Notes: a model not told the origin generated them from the sequence alone. Shown: positions 32,061-41,551, numbered from the stretch's first letter. The stretch is 64,000 bases of DNA from Longirhabdus pacifica (GCF_004115085.1 NZ_QXJP01000006.1:62001-126000), one strand, 5' to 3'. Program-made: numbers and translations.

Positions 32061-33410
32061 TTAGCCGATAATAATGTCCTCTTTTGGGTAATGGTATGTT
32101 TCTTTCTTTTTCTTCGTACGGAACAAATAAAGTAAAGAGAAGATTCCTATTCGACCCATAAACATCAACAGCATAATAATCAACTTCCCAATATTGGACA
32201 GGTCAGGCGTTATGCCCATCGACAGACCACATGTTCCAAATGCAGAAGCGATTTCAAATATAATCGCATTAATTGATTTGTCTGGTTCTACTGCCTGCAA
32301 GACGATTAAACTGGTGATGACTAACATGATTCCACCTGTAATAATGACGAAACTTTTGATCATGTCACTTTGTTTTATCGATCTGCGAAATACCCTTACT
32401 TCTGTTCTCCCAACAGCATACGTCATAAACGTTAATAAAATAATGGCGAATGTCGTTGTTCGTATTCCACCACCTACACTAGATGGACTTGCTCCAATAA
32501 ACATCAGTACAGACATAAATATTTGAGTAGCTGACGAATACTCACTAACATCCATTGTGGATAGTCCACCACTCCTTGCGGTTACTGAATTGAACAAGGA
32601 ATAAAACAATTTTTCGTGCCAAGCCATGTTAGCGTAATATAAGCTATTTTCTAATATAAAGATGCCAACCGTACCGATCACTAATAAAATAAAAAAGGTA
32701 AACGTCGTTAATTTCGTAAACAATGTGAAACGGAAATTGCTATGTTTACCGAATAAATATTCTCTCACTTCAATTAATACAGGGAATCCAATTGCCCCAA
32801 TAATAATAAGTAACATCGTCAATAGCTGTACGATATAGTCATGCGAAAAATCTTGTAATGAGTTTCCGAAAATATCGAAACCAGCATTCGTATAAGAAGA
32901 TATGGAATGGAATAACCCATAATACAGTGCCGTTAATACGTTGTCAAAATACCCTCTAATATAGAAATATAGACCGAACAATACGGTACTGATGAGTACA
33001 AAAATAAGAGAAAGAAAAATCACTAATCGCATAAGCTGGACTAAACCAGATAATTGATTTCTATTTTGATCAATCATAATCAGCTGGCGATAAGACAAAC
33101 TAATGTTTCTGCCAAGTAATAAATATAAAAAAGTACCTAGCGTAATAATGCCAATTCCGCCTAACAAGAACAAAATCAGCATAATGATTTCACCAAATGT
33201 GGTGAAGGTGTCTTTCACATTGACCACCGTTAACCCCGTGACACTCACACTGCTTGTCGCTGTAAATAAAGAATCAATATAAGATAATTCCTGACCTTCT
33301 TCTAAACTGATAGGAAGCATTAAAATTACAGAAGCAATAAGAATTGCAGCTAAATACCCTAAAATAATGTATTGAGTTGGAGTTAGCTGTTTCGGTTTCT
33401 TCCACCGCAT
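32061..33410 (-). CDS. TrkH/KtrB family potassium uptake protein
   Basis: 449 residues; ATG at 33410 with AAGGCGG upstream. Four membrane-pore-membrane units are visible by their filter loops: SSVSVTGLTV, SSYTNAGFD, TARSGGLSTM and FGTCGLSMG, each with the single Gly typical of KtrB rather than the GYG of K channels. The gating-ring protein KtrA/KtrC is not adjacent, as is usual for KtrD of B. subtilis; so this is KtrB or KtrD. It mediates Na-dependent potassium uptake. No c-di-AMP (ydaO) riboswitch is recognisable upstream. Confidence 0.93.
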   Translation of the reverse strand: MRWKKPKQLTPTQYIILGYLAAILIASVILMLPISLEEGQELSYIDSLFTATSSVSVTGLTVVNVKDTFTTFGEIIMLILFLLGGIGIITLGTFLYLLLGRNISLSYRQLIMIDQNRNQLSGLVQLMRLVIFLSLIFVLISTVLFGLYFYIRGYFDNVLTALYYGLFHSISSYTNAGFDIFGNSLQDFSHDYIVQLLTMLLIIIGAIGFPVLIEVREYLFGKHSNFRFTLFTKLTTFTFFILLVIGTVGIFILENSLYYANMAWHEKLFYSLFNSVTARSGGLSTMDVSEYSSATQIFMSVLMFIGASPSSVGGGIRTTTFAIILLTFMTYAVGRTEVRVFRRSIKQSDMIKSFVIITGGIMLVITSLIVLQAVEPDKSINAIIFEIASAFGTCGLSMGITPDLSNIGKLIIMLLMFMGRIGIFSLLYLFRTKKKKETYHYPKEDIIIG

Positions 33411-33725
33411 GTTGTTTCATTCCGCCTTTAAAAAAAATTTCTTCATCTTAGATAGCATAGATACATGATTAACATATCATACCTCATTTCAAATTATTTT
33501 TCTAATAAAAAATAAGTCTTTAATCATTATAAACCTTACATCATCGCAATACTGCTGCTTATACATAAAAATATGGCTACGTATTTCAATTTACAGGTTG
33601 TAGGTGAACGGTGTAGAATAGAAAGAACATTCATTTTAGGAAATTCATTATATGGAAAATATTGATGATCATGAAAAATTATTTATTAAAGTTAATATAG
33701 AATAAAGATAAAGGTGGAGTGACAG
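33411..33725. promoter_or_regulatory. Divergent upstream region, ktr and lrp genes
   Basis: AT-rich, no gene. TAATATAGAATAAAG near 33690 could contain a -10 for the rightward Lrp-type gene. I see no riboswitch or repeat. Confidence 0.35.
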
Positions 33726-34217
33726 ATGGATGAGTTTAAATTACAAATATTAGCGTTGCTAAAAGAAGACGCACGTAAAAACAGCAACATCATTTCGACC
33801 ATGCTAGGTGTACCACAAGAAAAAGTGGATCAGGCGATCAAAGAAATGGAAGAAGAAAAAATTATCGTCAAGTATGCACCAGTCATTAACTGGAGTAAAG
33901 TGGATGACAGTAAAGTGACCGCCGTGATTGAAGTGCAAATTACACCTGAACGCGGTAGAGGGTTTGATGCAATTGCGGAGCGTATATATTTATATCCAGA
34001 AGTCAAGACAGTGTATTTAATGTCAGGTTCTTACGATTTGCAAGTGGAGATTGAAGGAAAAACATTAAAAGAAGTAGCAACATTTGTATCATCTAAGCTA
34101 TCCACATTGGATGCGGTGTTATCAACAAAAACACACTTTATATTAAAAAAATATAAGCAAGATGGCATCATTTTCGAAGATCACGAAGAAGATCATCGCA
34201 TGATGGTTTCTCCATAA
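33726..34217 (+). CDS. Lrp/AsnC family transcriptional regulator
   Basis: 163 residues. The N-terminal winged helix-turn-helix (residues 1-50: LQILALLKEDARKNSNIISTMLGVPQEKVDQAIKEMEEE) is followed by the RAM ligand-binding domain (60-140: AVIEVQITPERGRGFDAIAERI, VYLMSGSYDLQVEIEGKTL). It is the counterpart of B. subtilis YugG, next to the aminotransferase YugH in the same order. It probably senses an amino acid and controls the adjacent gene. The ribosome binding site is AAAGGTGGAG. Confidence 0.92.
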   Translation: MDEFKLQILALLKEDARKNSNIISTMLGVPQEKVDQAIKEMEEEKIIVKYAPVINWSKVDDSKVTAVIEVQITPERGRGFDAIAERIYLYPEVKTVYLMSGSYDLQVEIEGKTLKEVATFVSSKLSTLDAVLSTKTHFILKKYKQDGIIFEDHEEDHRMMVSP

Positions 34218-34230
34218 GGATGTGAAACGA

Positions 34231-35424
34231 ATGGGTAATGAACCTAGATTTGAAAAAGAGTCCATGAAGCAATATGTAACATCGAAAGTACAACAAATTC
34301 CTCCTTCTGGCATTCGTAAATTTTTTGATTTAGTGAGTAGTGGAAGCAAAAATACGATTTCCCTCGGTGTAGGAGAGCCAGATTTTATTACACCATGGCA
34401 CATTCGTGAAGCTGCTATTTATTCGTTAGAACGAGGCAGAACGAGTTATACACCGAATGCGGGTTTGCCTGAATTAAGAAATGAAATCAGTCATTACTTA
34501 CATCGTGAATTTGAGTTGGATTATGATCCCGATCATGAAATTGTCGTTAGCGTAGGGGGAAGTGAGGTTATCGATCTAGCACTTCGTACGTTAATTAATC
34601 CGGGTGATGAAATATTAATCCCACAACCGTGCTATGTGTCGTATTTACCGATTACTTCGATTTCTGGTGGGGTTCCCGTGGCTGTTGAAACGACAGCAGA
34701 AAATCAATTTAAATTAACGGCAGAGGCATTACAACAGTCCATTACGCCAAATACGAAAGTATTAATATTGTGCTACCCAAGTAATCCAACCGGCGCTGTC
34801 ATGTCTTATGAAGATTGGCTGCCCATAGCAAAAATAGTAGAAGAAAATGACCTCATCGTTATATCGGATGAAATTTATGCGGAATTGACATATGAAAGGA
34901 AGCACGTCAGCTTTGCTACTGTTCCGGGGATGAAGGATCGCACGATTATCGTTAGTGGTTTTTCCAAAGCATTTGCGATGACAGGTTGGCGTATCGGATA
35001 TACGTGTGGCCATCCAGATTTAATTGCAGCGATGCTCAAAATACACCAGTATACGATCATGTGCGCACCTACAATGGGTCAAATGGCAGCGTTAGAAGCA
35101 TTGCAAAATGGGATGCAGGAAAAAGATAAGATGGTCAATTCCTATAATCAGCGTAGAAGATTAATTGTAGAAGGTTTTCGTTCCATTGGTTTAGATTGTC
35201 ACGAGCCAAAAGGCGCTTTCTATGCTTTTCCATCCATTAAATCTACTGGACTTTCTTCTTCCGAATTTGCATTACAACTACTAGAGGAAGAAGAAGTTGC
35301 AGTCGTTCCAGGCGATGCTTTTGGACAAGGTGGAGAAGGTTTTGTTCGTTGTTCGTATGCAACATCAGAGCAGCAATTAACAGAAGCAATACAACGTATC
35401 GGTAGATTTGTAAATCAATTTTAG
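34231..35424 (+). CDS. PLP-dependent class I/II aminotransferase
   Basis: 397 residues from ATG at 34231 (ribosome binding site AAGGATG; the GTG at 34222 overlaps it). Fold-type I: YTPNAGLPELRNEIS, the cofactor-contacting CYPSNPTGAV and SDEIYAELTY, and Schiff-base lysine in SGFSKAFAMTGWRIGY. The closest known type is YugH/PatA, an aromatic or N-acetyl-diaminopimelate type aminotransferase; which substrate applies cannot be told from the motifs. It is co-transcribed with the Lrp regulator 13 bases upstream. Confidence 0.92.
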   Translation: MGNEPRFEKESMKQYVTSKVQQIPPSGIRKFFDLVSSGSKNTISLGVGEPDFITPWHIREAAIYSLERGRTSYTPNAGLPELRNEISHYLHREFELDYDPDHEIVVSVGGSEVIDLALRTLINPGDEILIPQPCYVSYLPITSISGGVPVAVETTAENQFKLTAEALQQSITPNTKVLILCYPSNPTGAVMSYEDWLPIAKIVEENDLIVISDEIYAELTYERKHVSFATVPGMKDRTIIVSGFSKAFAMTGWRIGYTCGHPDLIAAMLKIHQYTIMCAPTMGQMAALEALQNGMQEKDKMVNSYNQRRRLIVEGFRSIGLDCHEPKGAFYAFPSIKSTGLSSSEFALQLLEEEEVAVVPGDAFGQGGEGFVRCSYATSEQQLTEAIQRIGRFVNQF

Positions 35425-35663
35425 GGTGCGTGAATGATGGGTTCCCTTACGACCTCATTTTGTTATATGATGAGGATTGTGTGAATAACATAGTTATATT
35501 TTTCAAATATAAGTAGACTTTAACAAGTGTTTTATTTTATAATGTAACTATATTTTTTTACAATTGTAATCAAATATTTCAAGTTACAATGGAAAGTATA
35601 TATACGGTGTCGTGATGAAATGTTCTACTAAAATATCTTTTTGATGAGAAGGTGGTGCGGGAC

Positions 35664-35945
35664 ATGGTAGAAATAGTGAAATATCAATTTCCAGATAATA
35701 AAAAAATGTACTTATTTGAACGAAGAGACAATAACACTTGGAAAATTAAAACTCGCAGTACTCCTTCTTTCCCATCTAAATTGATACATTTAGAAGAAGA
35801 CATCATGCAACTACGGAGGAAGATGGAGAGAGAGTTTTTAAGTGGTCACGCATTTACATCAGCGGTCGTCATTGATACCAGCTGCTTGCTCGACATTAAA
35901 ATTAATGAATTCATGAAAATGAAACAACAAATGAATGGATCATAA
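35664..35945 (+). CDS. Small conserved-looking protein, unknown
   Basis: 93 residues; ATG at 35664 follows AGAAGGTGG by eight bases, and GTG codons at 35652 and 35655 overlap that site. The first half is beta-like with many aromatic and basic residues (YQFPDNKKMYLFERRDNNTWKIKTRS). The second half is helical (HLEEDIMQLRRKMEREFLSG). No family is recognised. A terminator follows at 35994-36032. Confidence 0.65.
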   Translation: MVEIVKYQFPDNKKMYLFERRDNNTWKIKTRSTPSFPSKLIHLEEDIMQLRRKMEREFLSGHAFTSAVVIDTSCLLDIKINEFMKMKQQMNGS

Positions 35946-35993
35946 GCCCTTCTCTAACAAAAGCAAATAGAAAAAATAGAAAAGTATCGTAAA

Positions 35994-36032
35994 GCATCGC
36001 AATCACGTTGACGTGGTTAGCGATCTTTTTTT
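35994..36032 (+). terminator. Intrinsic terminator
   Basis: ATCGC and CACGT pair with ACGTG and GCGAT, followed by TTTTTTTG. It ends the 93-residue protein gene. Confidence 0.8.
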
Positions 36033-36131
36033 GTTCATACATGCATGAAACTTCTTTGTGTAAAGTTACTTCGTGTATAATAGGGGTAAGATACATGATG
36101 AGCCAACATTACATGAAAAGGAATGATCTTC

Positions 36132-36722
36132 ATGAAACTATATACAAGAACAGGAGATAAAGGGAAGACATCACTCATTGGTGGCGTCGTCCAAAAAGAT
36201 AATGCCAGAGTAGAAGCGTATGGTACATTAGATGAATTGAACAGCTTCGTAGGGGAAGCTAGAAGTATAGTACAACAAAAACAAGTGCAAGATCAACAGC
36301 ATAAATACGATGATATTGCTCAAATGCTGCTATCCATTCAACATGAATTGTTTGATTGTGGTGCTGATTTGGCGGCACTGAAAGAGGGAGAGAGAGGTTA
36401 TAAAATCCAAGCTTCGCAGGTGGAGCAACTAGAACATTGGATTGATGAGTGGGAGGCGCAAACGGAGCCGATTACGAAGTTCATCTTACCAGGCGGAACA
36501 GATTTCTCATCCAAACTTCATGTGTGTCGCACCGTTTGTCGCAGAGCGGAAAGAAGAATCGTGACGCTGTGTCATGAACAAGACATCAACGACGAAGTAT
36601 TGAAATATGTGAATCGTCTATCGGATCTTTTCTTTGTGTTAGCAAGAGTAGGCAACGCGTTAGAGCAGGAGAAAGACGTAGCGTATATTCGCAGTGCAGA
36701 GGTGTTTCCTCCAAAAAAATGA
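36132..36722 (+). CDS. Cob(I)yrinic acid a,c-diamide adenosyltransferase (PduO)
   Basis: 196 residues. KLYTRTGDKGKTSLIGG at the N-terminus binds ATP; VEAYGTLDELNSFVG and VCRRAERRIVTL (with the catalytic Arg and Glu) are the other PduO signatures. It adenosylates cob(I)alamin to coenzyme B12, probably for a B12-dependent mutase or reductase encoded elsewhere. ATG at 36132 fits the AAAGGA better than the ATG at 36123. Its stop overlaps the start of the next gene (ATGA), so translation is coupled. No cobalamin riboswitch is visible upstream. Confidence 0.95.
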   Translation: MKLYTRTGDKGKTSLIGGVVQKDNARVEAYGTLDELNSFVGEARSIVQQKQVQDQQHKYDDIAQMLLSIQHELFDCGADLAALKEGERGYKIQASQVEQLEHWIDEWEAQTEPITKFILPGGTDFSSKLHVCRTVCRRAERRIVTLCHEQDINDEVLKYVNRLSDLFFVLARVGNALEQEKDVAYIRSAEVFPPKK

Positions 36723-37681
36723 GTGAATATTATAAACCAATCTTTGTGGACATTACAGCAGCAGAAGATGGAATGCAAGTGAAGAAAGTGCTGTCCTCTC
36801 AATTAGGCATTTCCAGAAGGTTGTTGACGAAAATAAAAGTAACACCTCGTGGAATTGAGGTGAACGGGGAGCGGCAGCATGTCAATTATGTTGTGCAAAA
36901 GGGAGATGTCATTGCCGTACGCATGTTAGAAGAGGATTCTGACTATATTCAACCAGAACGTATGGATATAGACATTTTGTATGAAGATGACACGATACTA
37001 GTGTTGAACAAACAAGCAGGTGTTGTCGTTCACCCTACAACAGGTCACCATACAGGAACATTAGGCAACGGGGTTGTATATTACTGGCAGCAAAAAGGGG
37101 AACACTATCGTTATCGACCTGCTCATCGATTAGATCAGTATACATCCGGGGTGTTTGTGATTGCCAAAAATCCTTACGCCCATCAAAACATAGCGAAACA
37201 AATGGAAGAAGGAACCGTGAATAAACAATACATTGCTTTCGTACATGGCAACGTGGAGACGTCACACGGTACGGTCAATGCACCTATCGGTAGAGACGAT
37301 GAAGATACTCACCTACGTGTCGTAAGAGAGGACGGTTATGACGCACGTACGCACTATGAAGTGCAAACGCGTTATGAGGGCGCTACGTTAGTAAGGTGTT
37401 GGCTGGAGACAGGAAGAACGCATCAAATTCGTGTGCATATGAAACATCTTGGACATCCTTTAATTGGGGATGCGATGTACGCTCCTTCCAACGTTTACGC
37501 TTTTAGTAGACAAGCACTGCATGCCGAAACGTTATCTTTTCAACACCCTACGTTAAAAGAACGATGTGAATTCACAGCACCTTGGCCAGAAGATCTACAC
37601 CAATTACAACACATATTAAGTGATAAGAAAGATGGAACGAATACCAACAAACTAAATGGAAGTCATAAGAGGAAGGAATAG
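36719..37681 (+). CDS. RluA-family RNA pseudouridine synthase
   Basis: 320 residues. Residues about 15-80 resemble an S4-type RNA-binding domain (LGISRRLLTKIKVTPRGIEVNGERQHVNYVVQKGDVI). The catalytic core has the HRLDQYTSGVFVIAK loop with the nucleophilic aspartate, then CWLETGRTHQIRVHMKHLGHPLIGD. It isomerises uridines in rRNA or tRNA; the specific site is not predictable. The C-terminal 20 residues are a polar tail. It starts inside the stop of the PduO gene and has seven bases to the ArsC-like gene, forming an operon. Confidence 0.95.
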   Translation: MSEYYKPIFVDITAAEDGMQVKKVLSSQLGISRRLLTKIKVTPRGIEVNGERQHVNYVVQKGDVIAVRMLEEDSDYIQPERMDIDILYEDDTILVLNKQAGVVVHPTTGHHTGTLGNGVVYYWQQKGEHYRYRPAHRLDQYTSGVFVIAKNPYAHQNIAKQMEEGTVNKQYIAFVHGNVETSHGTVNAPIGRDDEDTHLRVVREDGYDARTHYEVQTRYEGATLVRCWLETGRTHQIRVHMKHLGHPLIGDAMYAPSNVYAFSRQALHAETLSFQHPTLKERCEFTAPWPEDLHQLQHILSDKKDGTNTNKLNGSHKRKE

Positions 37682-37688
37682 ATGAAAC

Positions 37689-38039
37689 ATGTTAAAGGTA
37701 TATCATTATCCGAAATGCAGCACATGTCGCAAAGCGATAAAATGGTTGAACGAGAGAGGGCACGAGTTACAGCTTGTTGATATTGTGGAGCAGCCCCCAA
37801 GTGAAAAGGAATTAGAAGAGATCATCGAAACGAGTGAGTTAGATATACAGAAGTTTTTTAACACTTCTGGTCAAGTGTATAGACAGATGAGCTTGAAAGA
37901 CAAACTGCCAAGTATGACGAAAGAAGAAAAAATAACGTTGCTTGCATCCGACGGCAAGTTAATTAAACGTCCTATCGTAGTAGGAGACAAGCAAGTGACA
38001 GTTGGTTTCAAAGAAATAACATTTGAACAAGTATGGTAA
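37689..38039 (+). CDS. ArsC/Spx-like thioredoxin-fold protein (YusI type)
   Basis: 116 residues. Thioredoxin fold with CSTCRKAIKWL near the N-terminus, a CxxC pair, and the family's IKRPIVVGDKQVTVGF near the C-terminus. The length and motif match YusI-like proteins of the ArsC/Spx superfamily, annotated arsenate reductase family, rather than true Spx (about 131 residues). Genuine arsenate reduction is not implied; no ars genes are nearby. Confidence 0.9.
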   Translation: MLKVYHYPKCSTCRKAIKWLNERGHELQLVDIVEQPPSEKELEEIIETSELDIQKFFNTSGQVYRQMSLKDKLPSMTKEEKITLLASDGKLIKRPIVVGDKQVTVGFKEITFEQVW

Positions 38040-38130
38040 AATAAATACATGAAGTTATGCTTCCATGCTTGAATTTCATGTTTGAAATGACAAGACAAAA
38101 TGTTGGGCTTTTTAGGTGGTGTATAGTCTT

Positions 38131-39237
38131 TTGAATGATAACGAACTACAAAATAAAGAAGTAGATAAACAAGGACAAAAAGAACGAAGTAAATGGTGGA
38201 TACTAGGAACCATCGGAATTTTTATTTTATCTAAATACAAAGCCGTGTTTGCTTTATTGAAATCGGCAAAGTTTTTAACTCCATTTATCAGTATGATGAT
38301 CTCTGTAGGAGCCTATGCGCTTATATTTCCGATTCAGTTTTCTATCGGGCTTGTCCTCATGATTTTCATTCATGAATGTGGACATGTTATCGCCGCGAAG
38401 CGGAAAGGGTTGCCTGTTTCTGCTCCACTCTTTATTCCTTTTATGGGTGCGTTGATAAATATGAAGCGACATCCACAGGATGCAGAGACAGAGGCATACA
38501 TTGCTTATGGAGGACCGTTAGTAGGTACGATGGGTGCAGTGGGCACACTAGGATTAGCGATGTATTTGGAAAGTTCTTTATTAGTCACTATCGCTTATGT
38601 AGGCTTTTTCATTAACTTACTAAATTTATTACCGATACATCCACTGGATGGAGGCAGAATTTCAGTTGCCGTGACAAGATGGCTGTGGCTGCTTGGGCTT
38701 ATTGGTGGTCTGGCAGTTATTGTTTGGCTGAAAAGTATTTTGTTTTTTATCATCTGGGTATTTTTCGCCATTGATTTATATCAAAAATATGTGTTAAAAA
38801 AGAAGCATGCAGACAAGACGTTACCGGTCACATTTGAATTTAAAAAGCCACTGGAGCCCATGCTACAAAGTGGAATGATGATTCCAGGAGAAGCACATCG
38901 TCGTGAAATTGCTTTTACGACGTATTCCAAATTAGACGGTACACAAATCGTCGATGTACATTGGGACATGCTGGATTTACACGAGACGATAGAAATGCCT
39001 TCGCAAGCGTTGATTGAGAAAGTAGAAGTGACATCGTTTAAGCAGAAAATGGAGGAGTCAGGGCGTTATTTACATCTTCCTGTCGTGGTTTCTGCAAAGC
39101 CATTTGAAAATGATACGTATTATGAAGTGAAACCAGCAACGAGATGGAAGTTTGGTTTGTTGTACGTTGGCTTGGCGTTATTTTTATTATGGATGATGAG
39201 CATCGCTACGCAACTGCCTTTCTTTGTAAGTAGATAA
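38131..39237 (+). CDS. Site-2 protease (M50) family protein
   Basis: About 369 residues. A membrane metalloprotease of the RIP family: zinc motif HECGH (in LVLMIFIHECGHVIAAKRKG) and the third ligand in NLLPIHPLDGGRIS. About six hydrophobic segments precede a soluble C-terminal region of about 120 residues and a last membrane helix (WKFGLLYVGLALFLLWMMSIA). The start is uncertain: AGGTGG at 38114-38119 could serve TTG at 38131, while the GTG codons at 38116/38119 overlap the site. The substrate is unknown. Confidence 0.87.
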   Translation: MNDNELQNKEVDKQGQKERSKWWILGTIGIFILSKYKAVFALLKSAKFLTPFISMMISVGAYALIFPIQFSIGLVLMIFIHECGHVIAAKRKGLPVSAPLFIPFMGALINMKRHPQDAETEAYIAYGGPLVGTMGAVGTLGLAMYLESSLLVTIAYVGFFINLLNLLPIHPLDGGRISVAVTRWLWLLGLIGGLAVIVWLKSILFFIIWVFFAIDLYQKYVLKKKHADKTLPVTFEFKKPLEPMLQSGMMIPGEAHRREIAFTTYSKLDGTQIVDVHWDMLDLHETIEMPSQALIEKVEVTSFKQKMEESGRYLHLPVVVSAKPFENDTYYEVKPATRWKFGLLYVGLALFLLWMMSIATQLPFFVSR

Positions 39238-39296
39238 GATGAAGAAATGATGGAATAAAAGTTTACGCCTCCGTAGCCAGCCGCAAAGGATTGTAG
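39236..39296 (-). repeat. Partial inverted copy of the 123-bp structured repeat
   Basis: Read on the minus strand, it gives CCTTTGCGGCTGGCTACGG, AGGCGTAAACTTTT, then ATCATTTCTTCATCTTA. This parallels CCTTTACGGCTGGCAACTG, AGGCGTAAACTTA and ATATTTCTTCATT of the 9.2-9.6 kb units. TTTGCG/CGTAAA keeps the inner stem through a G-U pair. It lies between the M50 protease and chromate transporter genes. Confidence 0.6.
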
Positions 39297-39326
39297 TAGA
39301 TAGAGTAAAAAGGATGAAAAGTAGCC

Positions 39327-39953
39327 ATGAATCCAAACGAGTCTATACGCAATACAGAATTGTTTACTATATTTACTAAAATGAGTCCACTCTTATTCGG
39401 GGGTGGATTCTCCATGATTCCTTTAATAGAAAAGGCAATGATGGAGAGGAGAAAATGGATATCCCCAAGAGAAATGGCGGAGATTATCGCTTTGGCCGAA
39501 TCTGTGCCCGGTGCCATTGCCATCAACTGTGCGGCTATTATAGGGTACAGGCTCAAGGGGATAAAGGGTGCGATCGTATCCATGCTAGGTGTGGTCATTC
39601 CCACGTTTTTAATGATGATTGTCATCGGTATCTTTTTTCTACAATTTAAGGATCACCCTAAAGTGGCCGCTGCTTTCCAAGGTATAAGAGCTGCTATAGT
39701 GGCTATCATTACGTATGCGGCTTGGAAAGTAGGCAGAACGGCCATTTTAGATAAGACCACATTAGCTATTGCCATCGCATCCATAGCATTGTTATACGTG
39801 TTGGGTGTGCATCCTGCTCTCATGATCATACTTGGTATGGTCACAGGTATTGTTGTCGTGAAAATACGTCATATGCTTGGGCTGTTTACGACCTTAGAGC
39901 ATGAAGAGCGTAAATATAAATACCGAGATTATTATATCGGTGACGGTATTTAA
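39327..39953 (+). CDS. Chromate transporter, first half
   Basis: 208 residues, a short-chain CHR protein: FGGGFSMIPLIEKAMMERRKWIS and ESVPGAIAINCAAIIGYRLKG are the half-domain signatures, followed by hydrophobic segments to about residue 185. In many Firmicutes ChrA is split into two adjacent half-size genes that act together as a membrane pair, as here. The family exports chromate; in organisms without chromate exposure the natural substrate may differ. Ribosome binding site AAAAGGATG; 11 bases to the next gene. Confidence 0.92.
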   Translation: MNPNESIRNTELFTIFTKMSPLLFGGGFSMIPLIEKAMMERRKWISPREMAEIIALAESVPGAIAINCAAIIGYRLKGIKGAIVSMLGVVIPTFLMMIVIGIFFLQFKDHPKVAAAFQGIRAAIVAIITYAAWKVGRTAILDKTTLAIAIASIALLYVLGVHPALMIILGMVTGIVVVKIRHMLGLFTTLEHEERKYKYRDYYIGDGI

Positions 39954-39964
39954 GGAGAGATGTT

Positions 39965-40516
39965 GTGCAGACGTTGCTCGACTTGTTCGTTACATTTTTT
40001 ATGATAGGGATGGTTTCTTACGGTGGTGGTTACGCGATGATCCCAATTATGCAGCATGAAGTAGTGGATAAGTTCGCGTGGATGGATTTGCAGCAATTTA
40101 GCGATGTCATTGCGATCGCTAGCATGTCACCGGGACCGATTGCCGTGAACAGTGCGGTCATGATAGGATTCCAAACGCAGAGCTGGCTAGGCGCTGTTTT
40201 TGCTGTTATCGGTATCGTATTACCCACTTTCTTACTCTGTACCATCGTTGCCACTTTTTTTTATAAAATATATCAGCGTAAGACGATGAAAGCGGCATTT
40301 TACGGCTTGCGCCCTGTCATTGCTGGTTTTATTGCTTACGCCGCTATATTGTTCGCCATGAAAAACGGCGTTATTCCGACAACAGGTTTTTCTAGTAAAA
40401 CTGTTTTTATGATCGGTATCTTTGCGGGCTGTTTATTTGGATTAATGAAATATAGACTGCATCCTTTTTTTATTTTATTAGGTGCGGGGATTATGGGTAT
40501 TGTATTTTTTACTTAA
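39965..40516 (+). CDS. Chromate transporter, second half
   Basis: 183 residues from GTG at 39965 (AAGGAG seven bases upstream). YGGGYAMIPIMQHEVVDKFAWMD and ASMSPGPIAVNSAVMIGFQTQSWLGA are the CHR half-domain motifs. It forms the pair with the preceding gene and is translated from the same message. Confidence 0.92.
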   Translation: MQTLLDLFVTFFMIGMVSYGGGYAMIPIMQHEVVDKFAWMDLQQFSDVIAIASMSPGPIAVNSAVMIGFQTQSWLGAVFAVIGIVLPTFLLCTIVATFFYKIYQRKTMKAAFYGLRPVIAGFIAYAAILFAMKNGVIPTTGFSSKTVFMIGIFAGCLFGLMKYRLHPFFILLGAGIMGIVFFT

Positions 40517-40559
40517 TGCCTTTTTATGAAATGATGTAAAGGGAGTGGATGTTGCAATC

Positions 40560-41468
40560 ATGACAAATGATATGAAATTAGATGGACAGAATCAACAAGC
40601 ATCTTCTGTGCTCATTATTGATAGTTTTGCTTTGTTGTTTCGTGGTTTTTATGCTACGGCTTCGGTAGGTAACTATATGAAAACGTCCTATGGATTGTAC
40701 ACGAATGGTGTGTATCAGTTTACGAGATATATGCTTCATGCGATAGATTATTTTAGACCTTCCCATGTCGTTTGTGCATTTGATATGGGATCGAAGACGT
40801 TTCGTAATGAACTGTATGATGCTTACAAAGCAAATCGGGGGGAACCTCCGTTGGAGTTAATTCCTCAGTTTGATAAGTGTTGGGAGCTAGTCGAAGCATT
40901 TAATATACCTGCCGTTGGTGTGAAAGGGTATGAAGCGGATGATGTGATCGGTACGTTATCCCGCAAATTTTCAGATGAGGGGCAGCGAGTGCATATTTTA
41001 ACAGGGGATGGAGATACGCTGCAATTAATTAATGCCAATACTTCTGTAGCACTGATGAAAAAAGGATTTGGCAATTACGAGCTAGTTGACTTGCACAACT
41101 TAGAAGCACTCAGAGAAATTACATCTCCAGATCATGTGATAGAAATGAAAGCTTTTATGGGAGATGCGTCTGATAATATTCCAGGTTGTCCGAATGTTGG
41201 TCCAAAAACAGCCCTAAAACTCATTCAACAGTATGAAACGGTGGATAATGTGTATGCTCATATTGATGAAATTAAGGGGAAACTGAAAGAAAGATTGCTA
41301 GAGCATAAAGATCAAATTTATTTATCTAAACAATTAGCGACCATTGCGACAGATCTAGAGTTGGATTGTTCCTTGGACGACTGTTTATATGAAGTGGAAA
41401 AAGGTAAAGTGATGGCGAAGTTAGAGGAATTTGAATTTAGATCCATACTGAGAACGTTTGCTAGTTAA
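40560..41468 (+). CDS. 5'-3' exonuclease, PolA N-terminal-domain type
   Basis: About 302 residues, the structure-specific 5' nuclease fold without a polymerase part, like B. subtilis YpcP. Metal-binding acidic residues lie in IIDSFALLFRGFYA, CAFDMGSKTFRNELY, GYEADDVIGTL, ILTGDGDTLQLI and MGDASDNIPGCPNVGPKTALKLIQ (the helix-hairpin-helix). It removes RNA primers or flaps in replication and repair. ATG at 40560 is chosen; GTG at 40545 is in frame but overlaps AAAGGGAG. Confidence 0.94.
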   Translation: MTNDMKLDGQNQQASSVLIIDSFALLFRGFYATASVGNYMKTSYGLYTNGVYQFTRYMLHAIDYFRPSHVVCAFDMGSKTFRNELYDAYKANRGEPPLELIPQFDKCWELVEAFNIPAVGVKGYEADDVIGTLSRKFSDEGQRVHILTGDGDTLQLINANTSVALMKKGFGNYELVDLHNLEALREITSPDHVIEMKAFMGDASDNIPGCPNVGPKTALKLIQQYETVDNVYAHIDEIKGKLKERLLEHKDQIYLSKQLATIATDLELDCSLDDCLYEVEKGKVMAKLEEFEFRSILRTFAS

Positions 41469-41507
41469 TGTTCAACATCTGTTCAACATCTGTCATTAAC
41501 AAAACGA

Positions 41508-41545
41508 AACAGGAACTGCTTTTCATCGCAGCTCCTGTTTTTTTG
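41508..41545 (+). terminator. Intrinsic terminator
   Basis: AACAGGA-CTGC pairs with GCAG-TCCTGTT, followed by seven or eight T residues. It ends the exonuclease gene. The sequence before it has GTTCAACATCT twice in succession. Confidence 0.85.
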
Positions 41546-41551
41546 GTATGG

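Noticed and set aside
33411..33725. c-di-AMP riboswitch ahead of the potassium transporter gene
   Set aside because: Expected for some ktr genes, but I find no ydaO-type conserved blocks or a terminator here.
36033..36131. Cobalamin riboswitch ahead of the PduO gene
   Set aside because: The gap is under 100 bases and lacks the B12-box sequence.
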